Program-made: the position numbers and the translations under genes
Source of the DNA: Pseudomonas sediminis
GTDB lineage: Bacteria; Pseudomonadota; Gammaproteobacteria; Pseudomonadales; Pseudomonadaceae
Reading direction: 5' to 3'
Length of the DNA: 64,000 nt
Assembly (NCBI RefSeq): GCF_002741105.1
Contig: NZ_NIQU01000004.1
Location: 434,061 to 498,060, forward strand
Part shown: in pieces, positions 27,873-37,308 of the stretch
How the letters are laid out: each line of letters begins with the position of its first letter
Position numbering within the stretch: position 1 is the stretch's first letter
Notes under the pieces: model-generated
Databases searched by the model: none
Seen by the model: the letters and a program-made list of their open reading frames with translations, nothing else
Told to the model about the DNA's origin: nothing

Positions 27873-28594
27873 GCGCGCGACTCCTGCTGCTTGGCGGCAC
27901 TACCGAAGCGCTGCGTCTGGCGCGTCGGCTGGGTCCGGAGACGGTGTACAGCCTGGCCGGTCTTGGTCGGGTGCCGGACGACCTGGCCTGCCGCGTGCGC
28001 GTCGGCGGCTTCGGCGGTGCCGAGGGCCTGGCAGCCTTTATCGCCGACGAAGGCATCGAACTGCTGCTGGACCTGACCCACCCTTATGCGGCGCAGATCA
28101 GCCACAACGCGGCCCGCGCCGCAGAAATCGCAGACGTGCCGTGTTGGGCATTGCGTCGCCCTGGCTGGCAGCCCGGCGCGGATGACGACTGGCGCGAAGT
28201 GGACGGTTGGGATGAGCTGACCCGCGCGCTGGCGCTGTTCGAGCGGCCGTTCTTCACCTCCGGGCGCGAACCACTGACGCACCTGCATGAAATTCCTGAG
28301 CACCAGCACTGGACGGTGCGCTGCCTGCAGGCCGAGCCGGCGCCGCCGCGCGCCGAGATTATCGGTGCGCGCGGGCCGTTCTTGTTGGATGAGGAGCGTG
28401 CACTGTTCGCCCGCCTGCGCTGCGACGTGCTGGTGAGCAAGAACAGCGGCAGCGCCTCCACCGAGCCGAAGTTGCAAGTCGCCCGTGAGCTTGGATTGCC
28501 GGTGTTGCTATTACGTCGGCCGGCGCTGCCGGTGGTAGCGCGCGAGTTCGCCGATCTGGACGCTGTGTGGGAGGCGCTGCAGCAGCGCCTCTGA
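27869..28594 (+). CDS. cobK: Precorrin-6A reductase CobK
   Basis: 241-residue CobK/Cbi[19 protein letters not shown] at the N-terminus is the NADPH-binding part; [21 protein letters not shown] and [21 protein letters not shown] are family motifs. It reduces precorrin-6A to precorrin-6B. The GTG start lies in a GTGA overlap with the cobL stop, showing translational coupling. Confidence 0.92.
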   Translation: MSARLLLLGGTTEALRLARRLGPETVYSLAGLGRVPDDLACRVRVGGFGGAEGLAAFIADEGIELLLDLTHPYAAQISHNAARAAEIADVPCWALRRPGWQPGADDDWREVDGWDELTRALALFERPFFTSGREPLTHLHEIPEHQHWTVRCLQAEPAPPRAEIIGARGPFLLDEERALFARLRCDVLVSKNSGSASTEPKLQVARELGLPVLLLRRPALPVVAREFADLDAVWEALQQRL

Positions 28595-28697
28595 TATGGG
28601 GTTTCGCGGCGAAGTTTACCGGTTGGTGGATACGCCTCAGGGGGTACGCGGCAAGCTGGTGCGCGCGGCACACCCTACGGGGGAGCCGCGCTGGTGA

Positions 28698-29432
28698 TCA
28701 GGCTGTGCGTCTGACCTTGAATGCTGCATGCAGGTCAGCCGTCGGTGTGGGTGCGAAGCACATCCTGTCGAATACACCATTGAGGTGACCGACCAGCAAT
28801 TGGGTCGCGCACGAGATGTCACCAGCTTCCAGTGCCGTTATCAGCGCCAGGTGTTCCTCGCAGGTTCGCGCCGAATAGACAGCACCTCTGCTCAACGCGA
28901 TGTTCAGCGCTGAACGCGACAGCAGGCTGCGAAGGAATTCCAGCAGCAGGTTGTTGCCGGCAAGCTCCGCCAGCTTCAGGTGAAACTGGCAGGCCTGCTC
29001 GATCAAGCCGGCGCCATCGCCTGTTGCCAGGCAGCGCTGCTGGTTTTCCACCAGGGCGTGCAGCGCGTGCAATGGGCTGTCTGCCAGGTGCTGGCCGAGT
29101 TGGCGGATGACTTCCGCCTCAACTAGCAGACGCGCCTCCAGCACCTGCCTGGCCTGGCGTTCGCTGGGCCTGCTGACCCGGGCGACCTGCCTGGGCTCGA
29201 TGGTTACCGCACCTTCTTCGGCAAGCTTGGTCAGAGCGCGCTGTATGGTCCATTCACTGACCCCGAAGATCCGCCCAAGAGTACCTTTGTCCAGCTTGGC
29301 AGTGGGCAGCAGCCGTTTTTCCAGAATCGCCGCGTAGATGCTCTGGTAGACGAAGTTGCTGGTGAGTCTGGCGCCGCTGCCGTCCTGGCGAGCGGTCTGG
29401 ATGGGCTGCTGAACAGCTGCGTTTGCACTCAT
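28698..29432 (-). CDS. GntR-family regulator
   Basis: 244-residue GntR protein. The winged helix is LDKGTLGRIFGVSEWTIQRALTKLAEEGAVTIEPR, and the C-terminal part is an all-helical FCD effector domain. ATG 29432 has AGGTG about 6 nt upstream, which decides it over the GTG two codons earlier. It precedes no same-strand partner closely; another GntR gene lies 103 bp upstream on the same strand. The effector and targets are unknown, but the adjacent dicarboxylate symporter is one possible target. Confidence 0.82.
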   Translation of the reverse strand: MSANAAVQQPIQTARQDGSGARLTSNFVYQSIYAAILEKRLLPTAKLDKGTLGRIFGVSEWTIQRALTKLAEEGAVTIEPRQVARVSRPSERQARQVLEARLLVEAEVIRQLGQHLADSPLHALHALVENQQRCLATGDGAGLIEQACQFHLKLAELAGNNLLLEFLRSLLSRSALNIALSRGAVYSARTCEEHLALITALEAGDISCATQLLVGHLNGVFDRMCFAPTPTADLHAAFKVRRTA

Positions 29433-29534
29433 GATCACACCTGTCGACTGGTTCGGGCTGCGTGCAGGCGAGCGCCTGTACCCACGTAGCGCCTGGGTAA
29501 AAATTGTCGGATTGGTTTGCCGGTTGGCGGCGCT

Positions 29535-30224
29535 TTATGCCAGCGGCACGCGGAGGTTGATGTTCAGGCGGGTGCCTTCGTTGAGGATGTGCTGGCGCAT
29601 CGCCTGGCTGGCCTGCTCGCTGTCCTGGCGGCGAATGGCGCGCAGGATCGCCTCGTGTTCCTGGAGGATGTCCTCGGCGTAGTCCGGGTTGCGCCGGATC
29701 AACTGGTCGCTCTGCTCCAGCGCGCTGCCGATCTGCCTGGCAATGCTGAGGAACATGGGGTTAGAGCTGAGCGCCACCAGTTTGCGGTGGAAGCTGGTAT
29801 AGGCGCTGGCGAGGGCACGCATGTCGCCGTCCTCGACCGCCTCACGCATGTCCAGCAGCAACAGGCGCAGCTGGCTCAGTTCGGAGCCATCGAGCGACTG
29901 CGCGACCAGACCGACGATGAACGGCTCCAGTGCATAGCGCAGTTGCAGCACGTCGGCCATCGTCGCGCTGGGCGGCGCCTGTACCTCGGGCAGCGCGGTG
30001 CCCTGGCGCTCCAGCACCATGACGCCCTTGCCGGGCAGTGAGCGCACCACGCCCAGGGTTTCCAGGATGGTGATTGCTTCGCGCAGGCTGGGGCGGCTGA
30101 CCTCCATCTGCTCGGCCAATTCGCGCTGGCCCGGCAGCATCTGACCGACTGGCCACAGGCCCTGCTCTATGGGGGCGAGCAACTTGCGGACAACCGCGTC
30201 GACCAGCTTGGATGACGAAAACAT
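29535..30224 (-). CDS. FadR-subfamily GntR regulator
   Basis: 229-residue regulator. The helix-turn-helix is GQRELAEQMEVSRPSLREAITILETLGVVRSLPGKG. The FCD domain follows, with LRYALEPFIVGLVAQSL and FHRKLVALSSNPMF. FadR-subfamily GntR proteins commonly respond to small organic acids and bind TNGTnnnACNA-type sites. It lies beside a dicarboxylate symporter gene, and GGTCTGACC-type palindromes occur upstream of that gene, so it is the best candidate for their binding protein (inference). ATG 30224 follows GGGAGGCTCC. Confidence 0.87.
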   Translation of the reverse strand: MFSSSKLVDAVVRKLLAPIEQGLWPVGQMLPGQRELAEQMEVSRPSLREAITILETLGVVRSLPGKGVMVLERQGTALPEVQAPPSATMADVLQLRYALEPFIVGLVAQSLDGSELSQLRLLLLDMREAVEDGDMRALASAYTSFHRKLVALSSNPMFLSIARQIGSALEQSDQLIRRNPDYAEDILQEHEAILRAIRRQDSEQASQAMRQHILNEGTRLNINLRVPLA

Positions 30225-30340
30225 GGAGCCTCCCTAAACCGCGAAACGATGAGTGCAGGCACGCGCCCGGGCAAAGCCACGCTCACCGCTGGCCACTCGT
30301 TGTGGCCTGGCGATGAGAGCAGACCTGCCCCGGGTTGTCA

Positions 30341-31672
<1,332 letters not shown>

Positions 31673-31745
31673 TGTCGAGGTCTCCGTTCGGCGCGTCATC
31701 CATGCCCTCACGGAGGCCCAGAAGCGAACGCCAGATTGTTTTTAT

Positions 31746-31763
31746 GGTCTTACCGGTCTGACC
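31746..31763. promoter_or_regulatory. Tandem GntR-type operators upstream of the dicarboxylate symporter
   Basis: GGTCTTACCGGTCTGACC is two head-to-tail palindromic cores, GGTCTTACC (31746-31754) and GGTCTGACC (31755-31763). The first is the reverse complement of GGTAAGACC, the PdhR-type core; the second is the GGTCnGACC core of LldR-type sites. They lie about 75 bp upstream of the symporter start. Confidence 0.6.
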
Positions 31764-31971
31764 AGTTCAGGCTAAGCGCAATTTTCCCAACCGACAAGCC
31801 CCCATCTCGCGGATCATGCTGGGCAGGCAGTGGTTCGACATGACGAGATGCCCGATCTAGAGAGCATTGATGCAGATTGAATACCGTCGGTCAGGCAGTT
31901 TTTATCTGCGCTGGGTGCTGCGCTTGGCGCATGGCGATGTGTGGTTATCCAGCGCAAATGCTGTATCGACC

Positions 31972-31980
31972 GGTCAGACC
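31972..31980. promoter_or_regulatory. Third GGTCnGACC operator-like palindrome
   Basis: GGTCAGACC inside ACCGGTCAGACCGG is a further copy of the same core, about 216 bp from the pair. It sits 88 bp upstream of the [2Fe-2S] protein gene. The rest of the 395-bp spacer (31673-32067) holds no gene I can support. Confidence 0.5.
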
Positions 31981-32067
31981 GGATAGCTGAGTCGACGCGC
32001 GGGATGCGTTCGGGGTACGGACATCGTGCCGAAGCGGCTAGACTGCCGGACCGTTCTGGAGACTGTC

Positions 32068-32760
32068 ATGAGCCAAACTCCCTACGCCCGCGTTCTGTTC
32101 ATCGGCCTCGGCCTGGGTCGTGGAGCCTCGGCCGAGCGTCTGCGGCAGCGCATCGAAATGCTGCTCGGTGAAGCGCACCTGCACGACACGGAGCAGGATG
32201 GTTTCTGGCTGGCCATCGATGAGGCGCCACGTCCGCTGCTGGTGGTCGATCTGGAGCCGCGCGCCGATGCCGCGCACCGCGACTGGCTGCGCGAGCGCAT
32301 CGCCGAACGGGGCGACGGAGCCGCAGTGTTCGTGGTCTGCACGGCGCTGGAGGACAGCTGGCTCGATGGACTGGGCGCGCTGTTGGCGCATCACGAAGCG
32401 CATCTCCCCTGCAGCGACGTACCGCCCGTTCCGGAGCACCACGCCTGGTCGCAGATTCCGCCGCATGCGCAACGCCTGCTGCTGTGCAACGGCCCGCGCT
32501 GCACGCGCAAGGGCGCGCTGGGCCTGTGGAAAACCCTGCGCCAGCGGCTCAAGGCCGCCGGCAAGCTGGAGTGCGTGGGCGGCGTGCATATCACCCGCAG
32601 CCAGTGCCAGTTTCCCTGTGACCTGGGGCCTACCGCGAGCCTTTATCCACAGGGCGAGTGGTACGGCATCAAGGACGAGGCGGCGGTGATTCGTCTGGTC
32701 GACGAGCGCCTGGTGGCGGGTAGGGCGTTGCCGGAGTTGCGCATCGACGAGCAGGCTTAA
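32068..32760 (+). CDS. Thioredoxin-fold [2Fe-2S] ferredoxin-like protein
   Basis: 230-residue cytosolic protein. The C-terminal half has cysteines in the thioredoxin-like ferredoxin pattern: LLLCNGPRCTRKGAL and RSQCQFPCDLGPTASLYP. The N-terminal half resembles a CbiX/sirohydrochlorin-type fold region (LFIGLGLGRG at the start), but this is weak. It lies directly upstream of the cobalamin-riboswitch-controlled TonB-ABC operon, so an electron-transfer or metal-related role in corrinoid metabolism is possible (inference). ATG 32068 was chosen because of the conserved start; MPKRL at 32026 is less likely. Confidence 0.75.
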   Translation: MSQTPYARVLFIGLGLGRGASAERLRQRIEMLLGEAHLHDTEQDGFWLAIDEAPRPLLVVDLEPRADAAHRDWLRERIAERGDGAAVFVVCTALEDSWLDGLGALLAHHEAHLPCSDVPPVPEHHAWSQIPPHAQRLLLCNGPRCTRKGALGLWKTLRQRLKAAGKLECVGGVHITRSQCQFPCDLGPTASLYPQGEWYGIKDEAAVIRLVDERLVAGRALPELRIDEQA

Positions 32761-32852
32761 CGCCCCCTTTCGCGGCTGAAGCGCAATGCCGGCCAGCCGC
32801 TCCTGCAGAAGAGCAATCGCCGCTAAAGCGCCTCCCACACCTGTCCCGCGCC

Positions 32853-32881
32853 TTGACTTGAGCGGAGGCGAGTGGTCATAT
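32853..32881 (+). promoter_or_regulatory. Sigma-70-type promoter before the plus-strand riboswitch
   Basis: TTGACT (32853-32858), a 17-bp spacer, and TCATAT (32876-32881) give a good -35/-10 pair. The expected transcription start near 32888 matches the 5' end of the riboswitch. Confidence 0.6.
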
Positions 32882-32889
32882 CCGCCCCG

Positions 32890-33062
32890 CTTCAGGTGTC
32901 TCACGCCGCCGCGCGTGAGGTGAAACGGGAAGTCGGTTCAAGTCCGACGCTGCCCCCGCAACGGTAAGCGAGCGACCGCATCGAAACGCCACTGTGCGCC
33001 AAGCGCATGGGAAGGCGGTGCGTTCATGACCCTCGCAAGCCCGGAGACCGGCCTGGAGTCGT
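32890..33062 (+). promoter_or_regulatory. Cobalamin riboswitch upstream of the TonB-ABC operon
   Basis: All main B12-element blocks are visible: CAGGTGTCTCACGCCG at 32894, GGTGAAACGGGAAGTCGG at 32919, GACGCTGCCCCCGCAACGGT at 32946, and AGCCCGGAGACCGGCC at 33038. A CTGGAGTC segment at the end can pair with GACTCCAG about 45 bp on, a possible expression platform. It should reduce downstream transcription or translation when adenosylcobalamin is abundant. Confidence 0.95.
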
Positions 33063-33404
33063 TTGTGTCTGGCAACCCGCGGTGGGCGGGCGTTGACTCC
33101 AGTAGGGCGCCCCGTGCCCCTGTCTGCTGTTGCGCATTTTCCATCGGATTGCCGTGCCTTTTCTCTTTGCGATGGAAGCAATATGGCGCGCCATTTCCGC
33201 TACAAGAACCTCTTTTCGTCATGCCTGAAAGAAGGGCCTGAGCTCGTTTTCGGTTACCTGCGAAACAAGATAATGTTATGTTATAACACTAGCATTATCG
33301 CTTCAGGCCAGGGTCATCAGCGGTCGTCACTGGCCGCTGCAAGCCCCGATTCCAACGCCTCGAAGCGACTCGACGAGCCTCTTCAACGCCCCGGAATTGT
33401 TCAC
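33063..33404 (+). other. Leader between the riboswitch and the TonB receptor
   Basis: 342 bp with no supportable gene. A GC-rich hairpin (CCCGC...GCGGG) and the GACTCCAG segment near 33070-33105 belong to the riboswitch output region. From about 33140 the base composition is more AT-rich, ending in the Zur-like palindrome. The frame is open into the receptor gene but encodes nothing protein-like before the signal peptide. Confidence 0.55.
33273..33289. promoter_or_regulatory. Zur-like operator in the TonB receptor leader
   Basis: ATGTTATGTTATAACAC carries the core GTTATGTTATAAC (33275-33287), arms GTTAT/ATAAC with a 3-bp centre. The gammaproteobacterial Zur consensus has the same arms and spacing (GTTATAATATAAC). 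It overlaps a GATAAT -10-like hexamer at 33269-33274, consistent with repression of a second promoter when zinc is plentiful. No matrix score was computed. Confidence 0.6.
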
Positions 33405-35513
33405 GTGCAACACCTCTTGCGCTTCTGTTCTCTGCCATTGATGGTCTTGGTTGGCGGTGCCGCCCTGGCCGACGAATCCCCTGTCGATCTCCCCGCTGTC
33501 ACCGTCCATGCGCAAGCCGCGCAGGAGGGCGAGACCAGCCTGCACACGCCGACCACGGCTGGCTCGCGTCTCGACCTCTCGCCCCTGCAAACCCCGGCCA
33601 GCACCAGCAGCCTGAGCGGCGCCGAAGTACGTGAGCGCAACAACCGCAGCGTGCAGGATGCAGTGACCCGCACACCGGGCATCAGCACCATCGGCACGCC
33701 GGGCAACGGTGGCACGGCGCTGTCGGCGCGGGGCTTTAGCGGCCACGCCTCGACCATGCAGCTGTACGACGGCACGCGTCAGTACATCGGTGCGGGCACC
33801 GTGACCTTCCCGGTGGATACCTGGTCGGTGGAGCGCATCGACGTGCTGCGCGGCCCGGCGTCGGTGCTCTATGGCGAAGGTGCAACCGGCGCGGTGATCA
33901 ATGTGGTGCCGAAGAAGCCCTTCGCGGGTGACATCCGTAACCACCTGCGCCTCGGCTATGGCAGCGATGACCGCCGCCAGGCCGCGTTGGACAGCGGCGG
34001 CTCGCTGAGCGATGGCTTGAGCTACCGCCTGAATATCAACCAACAGGCCAGTAATGGCTGGGTCGACCGCGGTGACTCCGAGAGTCTGGCTCTGAGCGCT
34101 GCGTTGCGCTGGGATGCCAGTGACGACCTGAGCTTCAGTCTGTCTCACGACCAGGGCGACCAGAGCCCCGAGCGCTACTTCGGCACCCCTCTGGTCGATG
34201 GCAAGTACCGCGAGAGCATCCGCGATCGCAACTACAACGTCGCCAATGCCGATATTCGCTACAACGACCAGATCACACGGCTGACCACCGACTGGCGCAT
34301 CAGCGATGCGCTGAGTGCCAGCAACCAGCTCTACTACATCAAGACTCAGCGCTACTGGCGCAACGCCGAGACCTACCGTTGGCAACCGGGCGACCTGATC
34401 AACCGCAGCAGCTTCTACGAGATCAAGCACACCCAGGAACAGGTCGGTGACCGCCAGAGTTTCACCCTGGATCACAGCCTGTTCGGCTTCGACAGCCGCA
34501 CCGTGGTGGGCGTGGATTACAACCGTATTCACTTCGCGCGCCAGCACGATTTCGACAGCAGCTTCAGCGACACTGTCCCGCTTGCCGGCTCCGGTGGCGG
34601 TCAGTACCAGAGCTATGATCCACGCGGTTATGGCCCACGCGAGCGCAACCTGGCGCGGCAGTTCTCGCTGTTCGCCGAGAACCGCACCCAGCTGACCGAG
34701 CGCCTGTCGCTGGTCACTGGAGTGCGGCGTGATCAGGTGCATATCCAGCGTGACGATCTGCTGAGCGACAGCAGCGTCGACCGCAGCCTCAGTGGTGGCA
34801 ACTGGCGCGCCGGCCTGGTTTTCGCCCTGACGCCCGACCTCTCGCTGTACGGCCAGTACGCCACCAGTACCGAAGGAGTGAACAACCTGCTGACCCTCAG
34901 CCCGAGCCAGCAGCAGTTCGACCTGAGCGAAGCCAAGCAGAGCGAAATCGGCCTCAAGCAGATGTTCTGGAACGGCCATGGCGAATGGACGCTGGCCGCC
35001 TATCACATCGTCAAGAAGAAGCTGCTCAGCCGCGAAACCCCGACCTCTCCCACCGTACAGATCGGCCAGCAGTCTTCCGATGGTTTGGAAGCCACCCTGC
35101 AGCTGGCTCTGGGCCACGGCTGGCAGGTGTCGGCCAACGCTGCATTCGTGCGCGCCGAGTACGACGACTTCGTCGACGGCGCTGGCGACCGCAGCGGCAA
35201 TCGGCCGAGCAACGTGCCACGGCGCACCGCCAACCTGTGGCTGAACAAGGCGCTCGGCAGCGGGGTGGATGTCGGCATGGGCGCGCGTTACGTCGACGCC
35301 CGCTACGCCGATGCGGCCAACCAGATCGAGGTGCCCGGCTACACCCTGGTCGACGCCACTATCGCCTGGCAGGCACTGCCCGACTTGCGCCTGGGTCTGG
35401 AGCTGAACAACCTGTTCGACCGCCAGTACGCCACTACCGCCAGCAGTGCTGGCGAGCAGTGGTACCTGGGCGCGCCGCGTTCGTTGTTCGTCACTGCGGA
35501 CTACAGCTTCTGA
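33405..35513 (+). CDS. TonB-dependent receptor of a B12-riboswitch/Zur-linked uptake operon
   Basis: 702-residue outer-membrane receptor. The signal peptide is MQHLLRFCSLPLMVLVGGAA, ending at ALADE, and a TonB-box-like LPAVTVHAQ follows. The plug has TALSARGFSGHASTMQLYDG and IDVLRGPASVLYGEGATGAVINV; the barrel ends in ADYSF. It matches the TonB siderophore-receptor family and not the classical BtuB length. The GTG at 33405 is chosen because a normal signal peptide starts there; no strong ribosome-binding site is visible. The stop overlaps the ATPase start (TGATG). The gene order resembles P. aeruginosa PA2911-PA2914 (from memory). Ligand could be a corrinoid or a zinc/metal chelate. Confidence 0.86.
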   Translation: MQHLLRFCSLPLMVLVGGAALADESPVDLPAVTVHAQAAQEGETSLHTPTTAGSRLDLSPLQTPASTSSLSGAEVRERNNRSVQDAVTRTPGISTIGTPGNGGTALSARGFSGHASTMQLYDGTRQYIGAGTVTFPVDTWSVERIDVLRGPASVLYGEGATGAVINVVPKKPFAGDIRNHLRLGYGSDDRRQAALDSGGSLSDGLSYRLNINQQASNGWVDRGDSESLALSAALRWDASDDLSFSLSHDQGDQSPERYFGTPLVDGKYRESIRDRNYNVANADIRYNDQITRLTTDWRISDALSASNQLYYIKTQRYWRNAETYRWQPGDLINRSSFYEIKHTQEQVGDRQSFTLDHSLFGFDSRTVVGVDYNRIHFARQHDFDSSFSDTVPLAGSGGGQYQSYDPRGYGPRERNLARQFSLFAENRTQLTERLSLVTGVRRDQVHIQRDDLLSDSSVDRSLSGGNWRAGLVFALTPDLSLYGQYATSTEGVNNLLTLSPSQQQFDLSEAKQSEIGLKQMFWNGHGEWTLAAYHIVKKKLLSRETPTSPTVQIGQQSSDGLEATLQLALGHGWQVSANAAFVRAEYDDFVDGAGDRSGNRPSNVPRRTANLWLNKALGSGVDVGMGARYVDARYADAANQIEVPGYTLVDATIAWQALPDLRLGLELNNLFDRQYATTASSAGEQWYLGAPRSLFVTADYSF

Positions 35514-36280
35514 TGCCGCGCCTGCGCATCCGCGAGCTGGCCTGGTCGCCCGACGGCCAGCGCCCGCTGCTCGACGGCATCGACCTGGAGGTCGGCGACG
35601 GCGAGCTGCTGGGGCTGATCGGCCCCAATGGCAGCGGCAAGACCAGCCTGCTGCGCTGCGCCTACCGTTTCCAGCGGCCCAGTGCGGGTAGCGTCGAACT
35701 GGACGGCGAGGCGTTGTGGCAGTGCTCGCCGCGCTGGAGTGCGCAGCGGATGGCGGTGGTGCTGCAGGAGTTTCCCCAGGACTTCGGCCTGCGTGTGGAG
35801 GAGGTGGCGGCCATGGGCCGCACGCCGCACAAGGGCCTGTTCGATGGCGACGATGCCGAGGATCGCCGTCTGGTCGACGAGGCGCTGGCGCGCGTTGGCC
35901 TCGGCGGCCTGGCGCAACAGCCGTTCGCGCGACTGTCCGGTGGCGAGAAACAACGCGCATTGCTGGCCCGCGCCTTGGTGCAGCAGCCGCAACTGTTGAT
36001 CCTCGACGAGCCGACCAACCACCTTGACCCGCGTTACCAACTGGAACTGCTGCGGCAGATCAAGGCGCTGGGCCTGGCGACCCTGGCCAGCTTCCACGAC
36101 CTCAACCTGGCAGCGGCCTTCTGCGACCGTCTGTGCGTGCTCGACCAAGGCCGTCTGGTGGCCGCCGGTACACCCGCCGAGGTGCTGAGCGCCGAGTTGC
36201 TGCAGCAGGTATTCGGCGTGCAGGCGTTGGTCGATACCCATCCACTGGCGGGTTATCCGCGCATTACCTGGATCGTTTGA
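35513..36280 (+). CDS. ABC transporter ATP-binding protein (FecE/BtuD type)
   Basis: 255-residue ABC ATPase. Walker A is GPNGSGKTSLLR (about residues 37-48), the signature is LSGGEKQRALLARALV and Walker B is LLILDEPTNHLD; the switch histidine is in SFHDLNLAAAF. It is the energy subunit of a FecCD/BtuCD-like importer. The start and stop overlap the flanking genes as TGATG, so translation is coupled on both sides. Confidence 0.93.
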   Translation: MPRLRIRELAWSPDGQRPLLDGIDLEVGDGELLGLIGPNGSGKTSLLRCAYRFQRPSAGSVELDGEALWQCSPRWSAQRMAVVLQEFPQDFGLRVEEVAAMGRTPHKGLFDGDDAEDRRLVDEALARVGLGGLAQQPFARLSGGEKQRALLARALVQQPQLLILDEPTNHLDPRYQLELLRQIKALGLATLASFHDLNLAAAFCDRLCVLDQGRLVAAGTPAEVLSAELLQQVFGVQALVDTHPLAGYPRITWIV

Positions 36281-37308
36281 TGAAGCGTTTACGCACGGTT
36301 GCATCGGTAGGAGCGAGCTCTGCTCGCGAACCCTGGGGATCGACAAAAGCTTCGCGAGCAGAGCTCGCTCCTACACTCGTTGGCGCGTTTTTGCTGGCGT
36401 TGGCCAGCCCTACTTGGGCCGTCACCGTCACCAGCTGCGACCGTCAGGTAACCATCGAGCAGCCGCCACAGCGGGCGGTCAGCCACGACATCACCCTGAC
36501 CGCCATGCTCCTGGCCCTGGGCCTGAAAGAGCGCATGGTCGGCTATAGCGGCGTCAGCGGCTGGAAGACGCCGACGCCAGAACTGCAAGCCGATCTTGAT
36601 GATCTGCCCGAGCTGGCGGCGCGTTACCCTTCGCTGGAGAATCTGCTCGATGCTGGCGCTGACTTCTTCTTCGCCGGCTGGAACTACGGCATGCGTATCG
36701 GCGGCGAGGTCACCCCGGCCAGCCTGGAGCGCTTCGGCATTCCGGTGTACGAACTCAGCGAATCCTGCGCGCACGTCACGCCCGGCCGCGTCGCCAGCCT
36801 CGACGATGTCTACAACGACCTGCGCAACCTCGGCCGCATCTTTGCCGTCGAGGCGCGTGCCGATGCGCTGGTGCACGCCATGCAGGCGCGCGTGGCGGCT
36901 GTCGACGCGCGCCTGGGCCAGCAGCCCACACGGCCGCGGGTGTTCGTCTACGACAGTGGTGAGGACGTGCCCTTCAGCGCCGGACGCCTGGGCATGCCGC
37001 AACCGCTGATCGAGGCGGCCGGCGGGCGCAACGTGATGGACGGGGTGGCGGCCAACTGGATGAAGGTGGGCTGGGAGTCGGTGGTCGAGCAGGACCCGGA
37101 GCTGATCCTGATCGTCGATTACGGCGAGCGCACGGCGGCGCAGAAGCGTGATTTCCTCCTGCAGCATCCTGCCTTGCAAGGCGTGACGGCGATCCGCGAA
37201 CAACGTTTCGTGGTGCTGTCCTACCTGGCCGTCACGCCGAGTCTGGAAAACGCCGCCGCCATCGAGACGCTGGCGGTCGCGCTGCATCCCGAGGTCTTCA
37301 CCCAGTGA
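36280..37308 (+). CDS. Periplasmic binding protein of the TonB-linked ABC importer, with a repeat in its signal region
   Basis: 342-residue BtuF/FhuD-like solute-binding protein (TroA-type fold), with RAVSHDITLTAMLLALGLKE, GADFFFAGWNYG and VFVYDSGEDVPFSAG. It delivers the ligand to the permease. The start is fixed by the TGATG overlap with the ATPase stop. The N-terminus is odd. MKRLRTVA is followed by about 23 residues encoded by a REP-like palindrome (36307-36374), then the hydrophobic core GAFLLALASPTWA. The insertion keeps the frame, so the signal peptide has a very long n-region. Whether it is exported well is unknown. Confidence 0.86.
   Translation: MKRLRTVASVGASSAREPWGSTKASRAELAPTLVGAFLLALASPTWAVTVTSCDRQVTIEQPPQRAVSHDITLTAMLLALGLKERMVGYSGVSGWKTPTPELQADLDDLPELAARYPSLENLLDAGADFFFAGWNYGMRIGGEVTPASLERFGIPVYELSESCAHVTPGRVASLDDVYNDLRNLGRIFAVEARADALVHAMQARVAAVDARLGQQPTRPRVFVYDSGEDVPFSAGRLGMPQPLIEAAGGRNVMDGVAANWMKVGWESVVEQDPELILIVDYGERTAAQKRDFLLQHPALQGVTAIREQRFVVLSYLAVTPSLENAAAIETLAVALHPEVFTQ
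36307..36374. repeat. REP-like palindrome inside the binding-protein gene
   Basis: A 24-bp arm starting GTAGGAGCGAGCTCTG at 36307 is perfectly repeated in inverted form, ending at 36374, around a 20-bp loop. The GTAGGAGC/GCTCCTAC ends mark it as the REP family. It lies 27 bp after the start codon in the coding strand and would form a very stable mRNA hairpin. Confidence 0.85.

Noticed and set aside
33183..33404. Upstream ATG codons (MARHFRYKN..., MLCYNTS...) as the start of the TonB receptor
   Set aside because: They would place the signal peptide more than 40 residues inside the protein and run through the Zur-like site; no ribosome-binding site fits.
33327..35960. An 877-codon open frame on the minus strand opposite the TonB receptor and ATPase genes
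   Set aside because: It mirrors real plus-strand genes with strong family motifs; its own translation is low-complexity Ala/Val/Gln-rich and has no domain.
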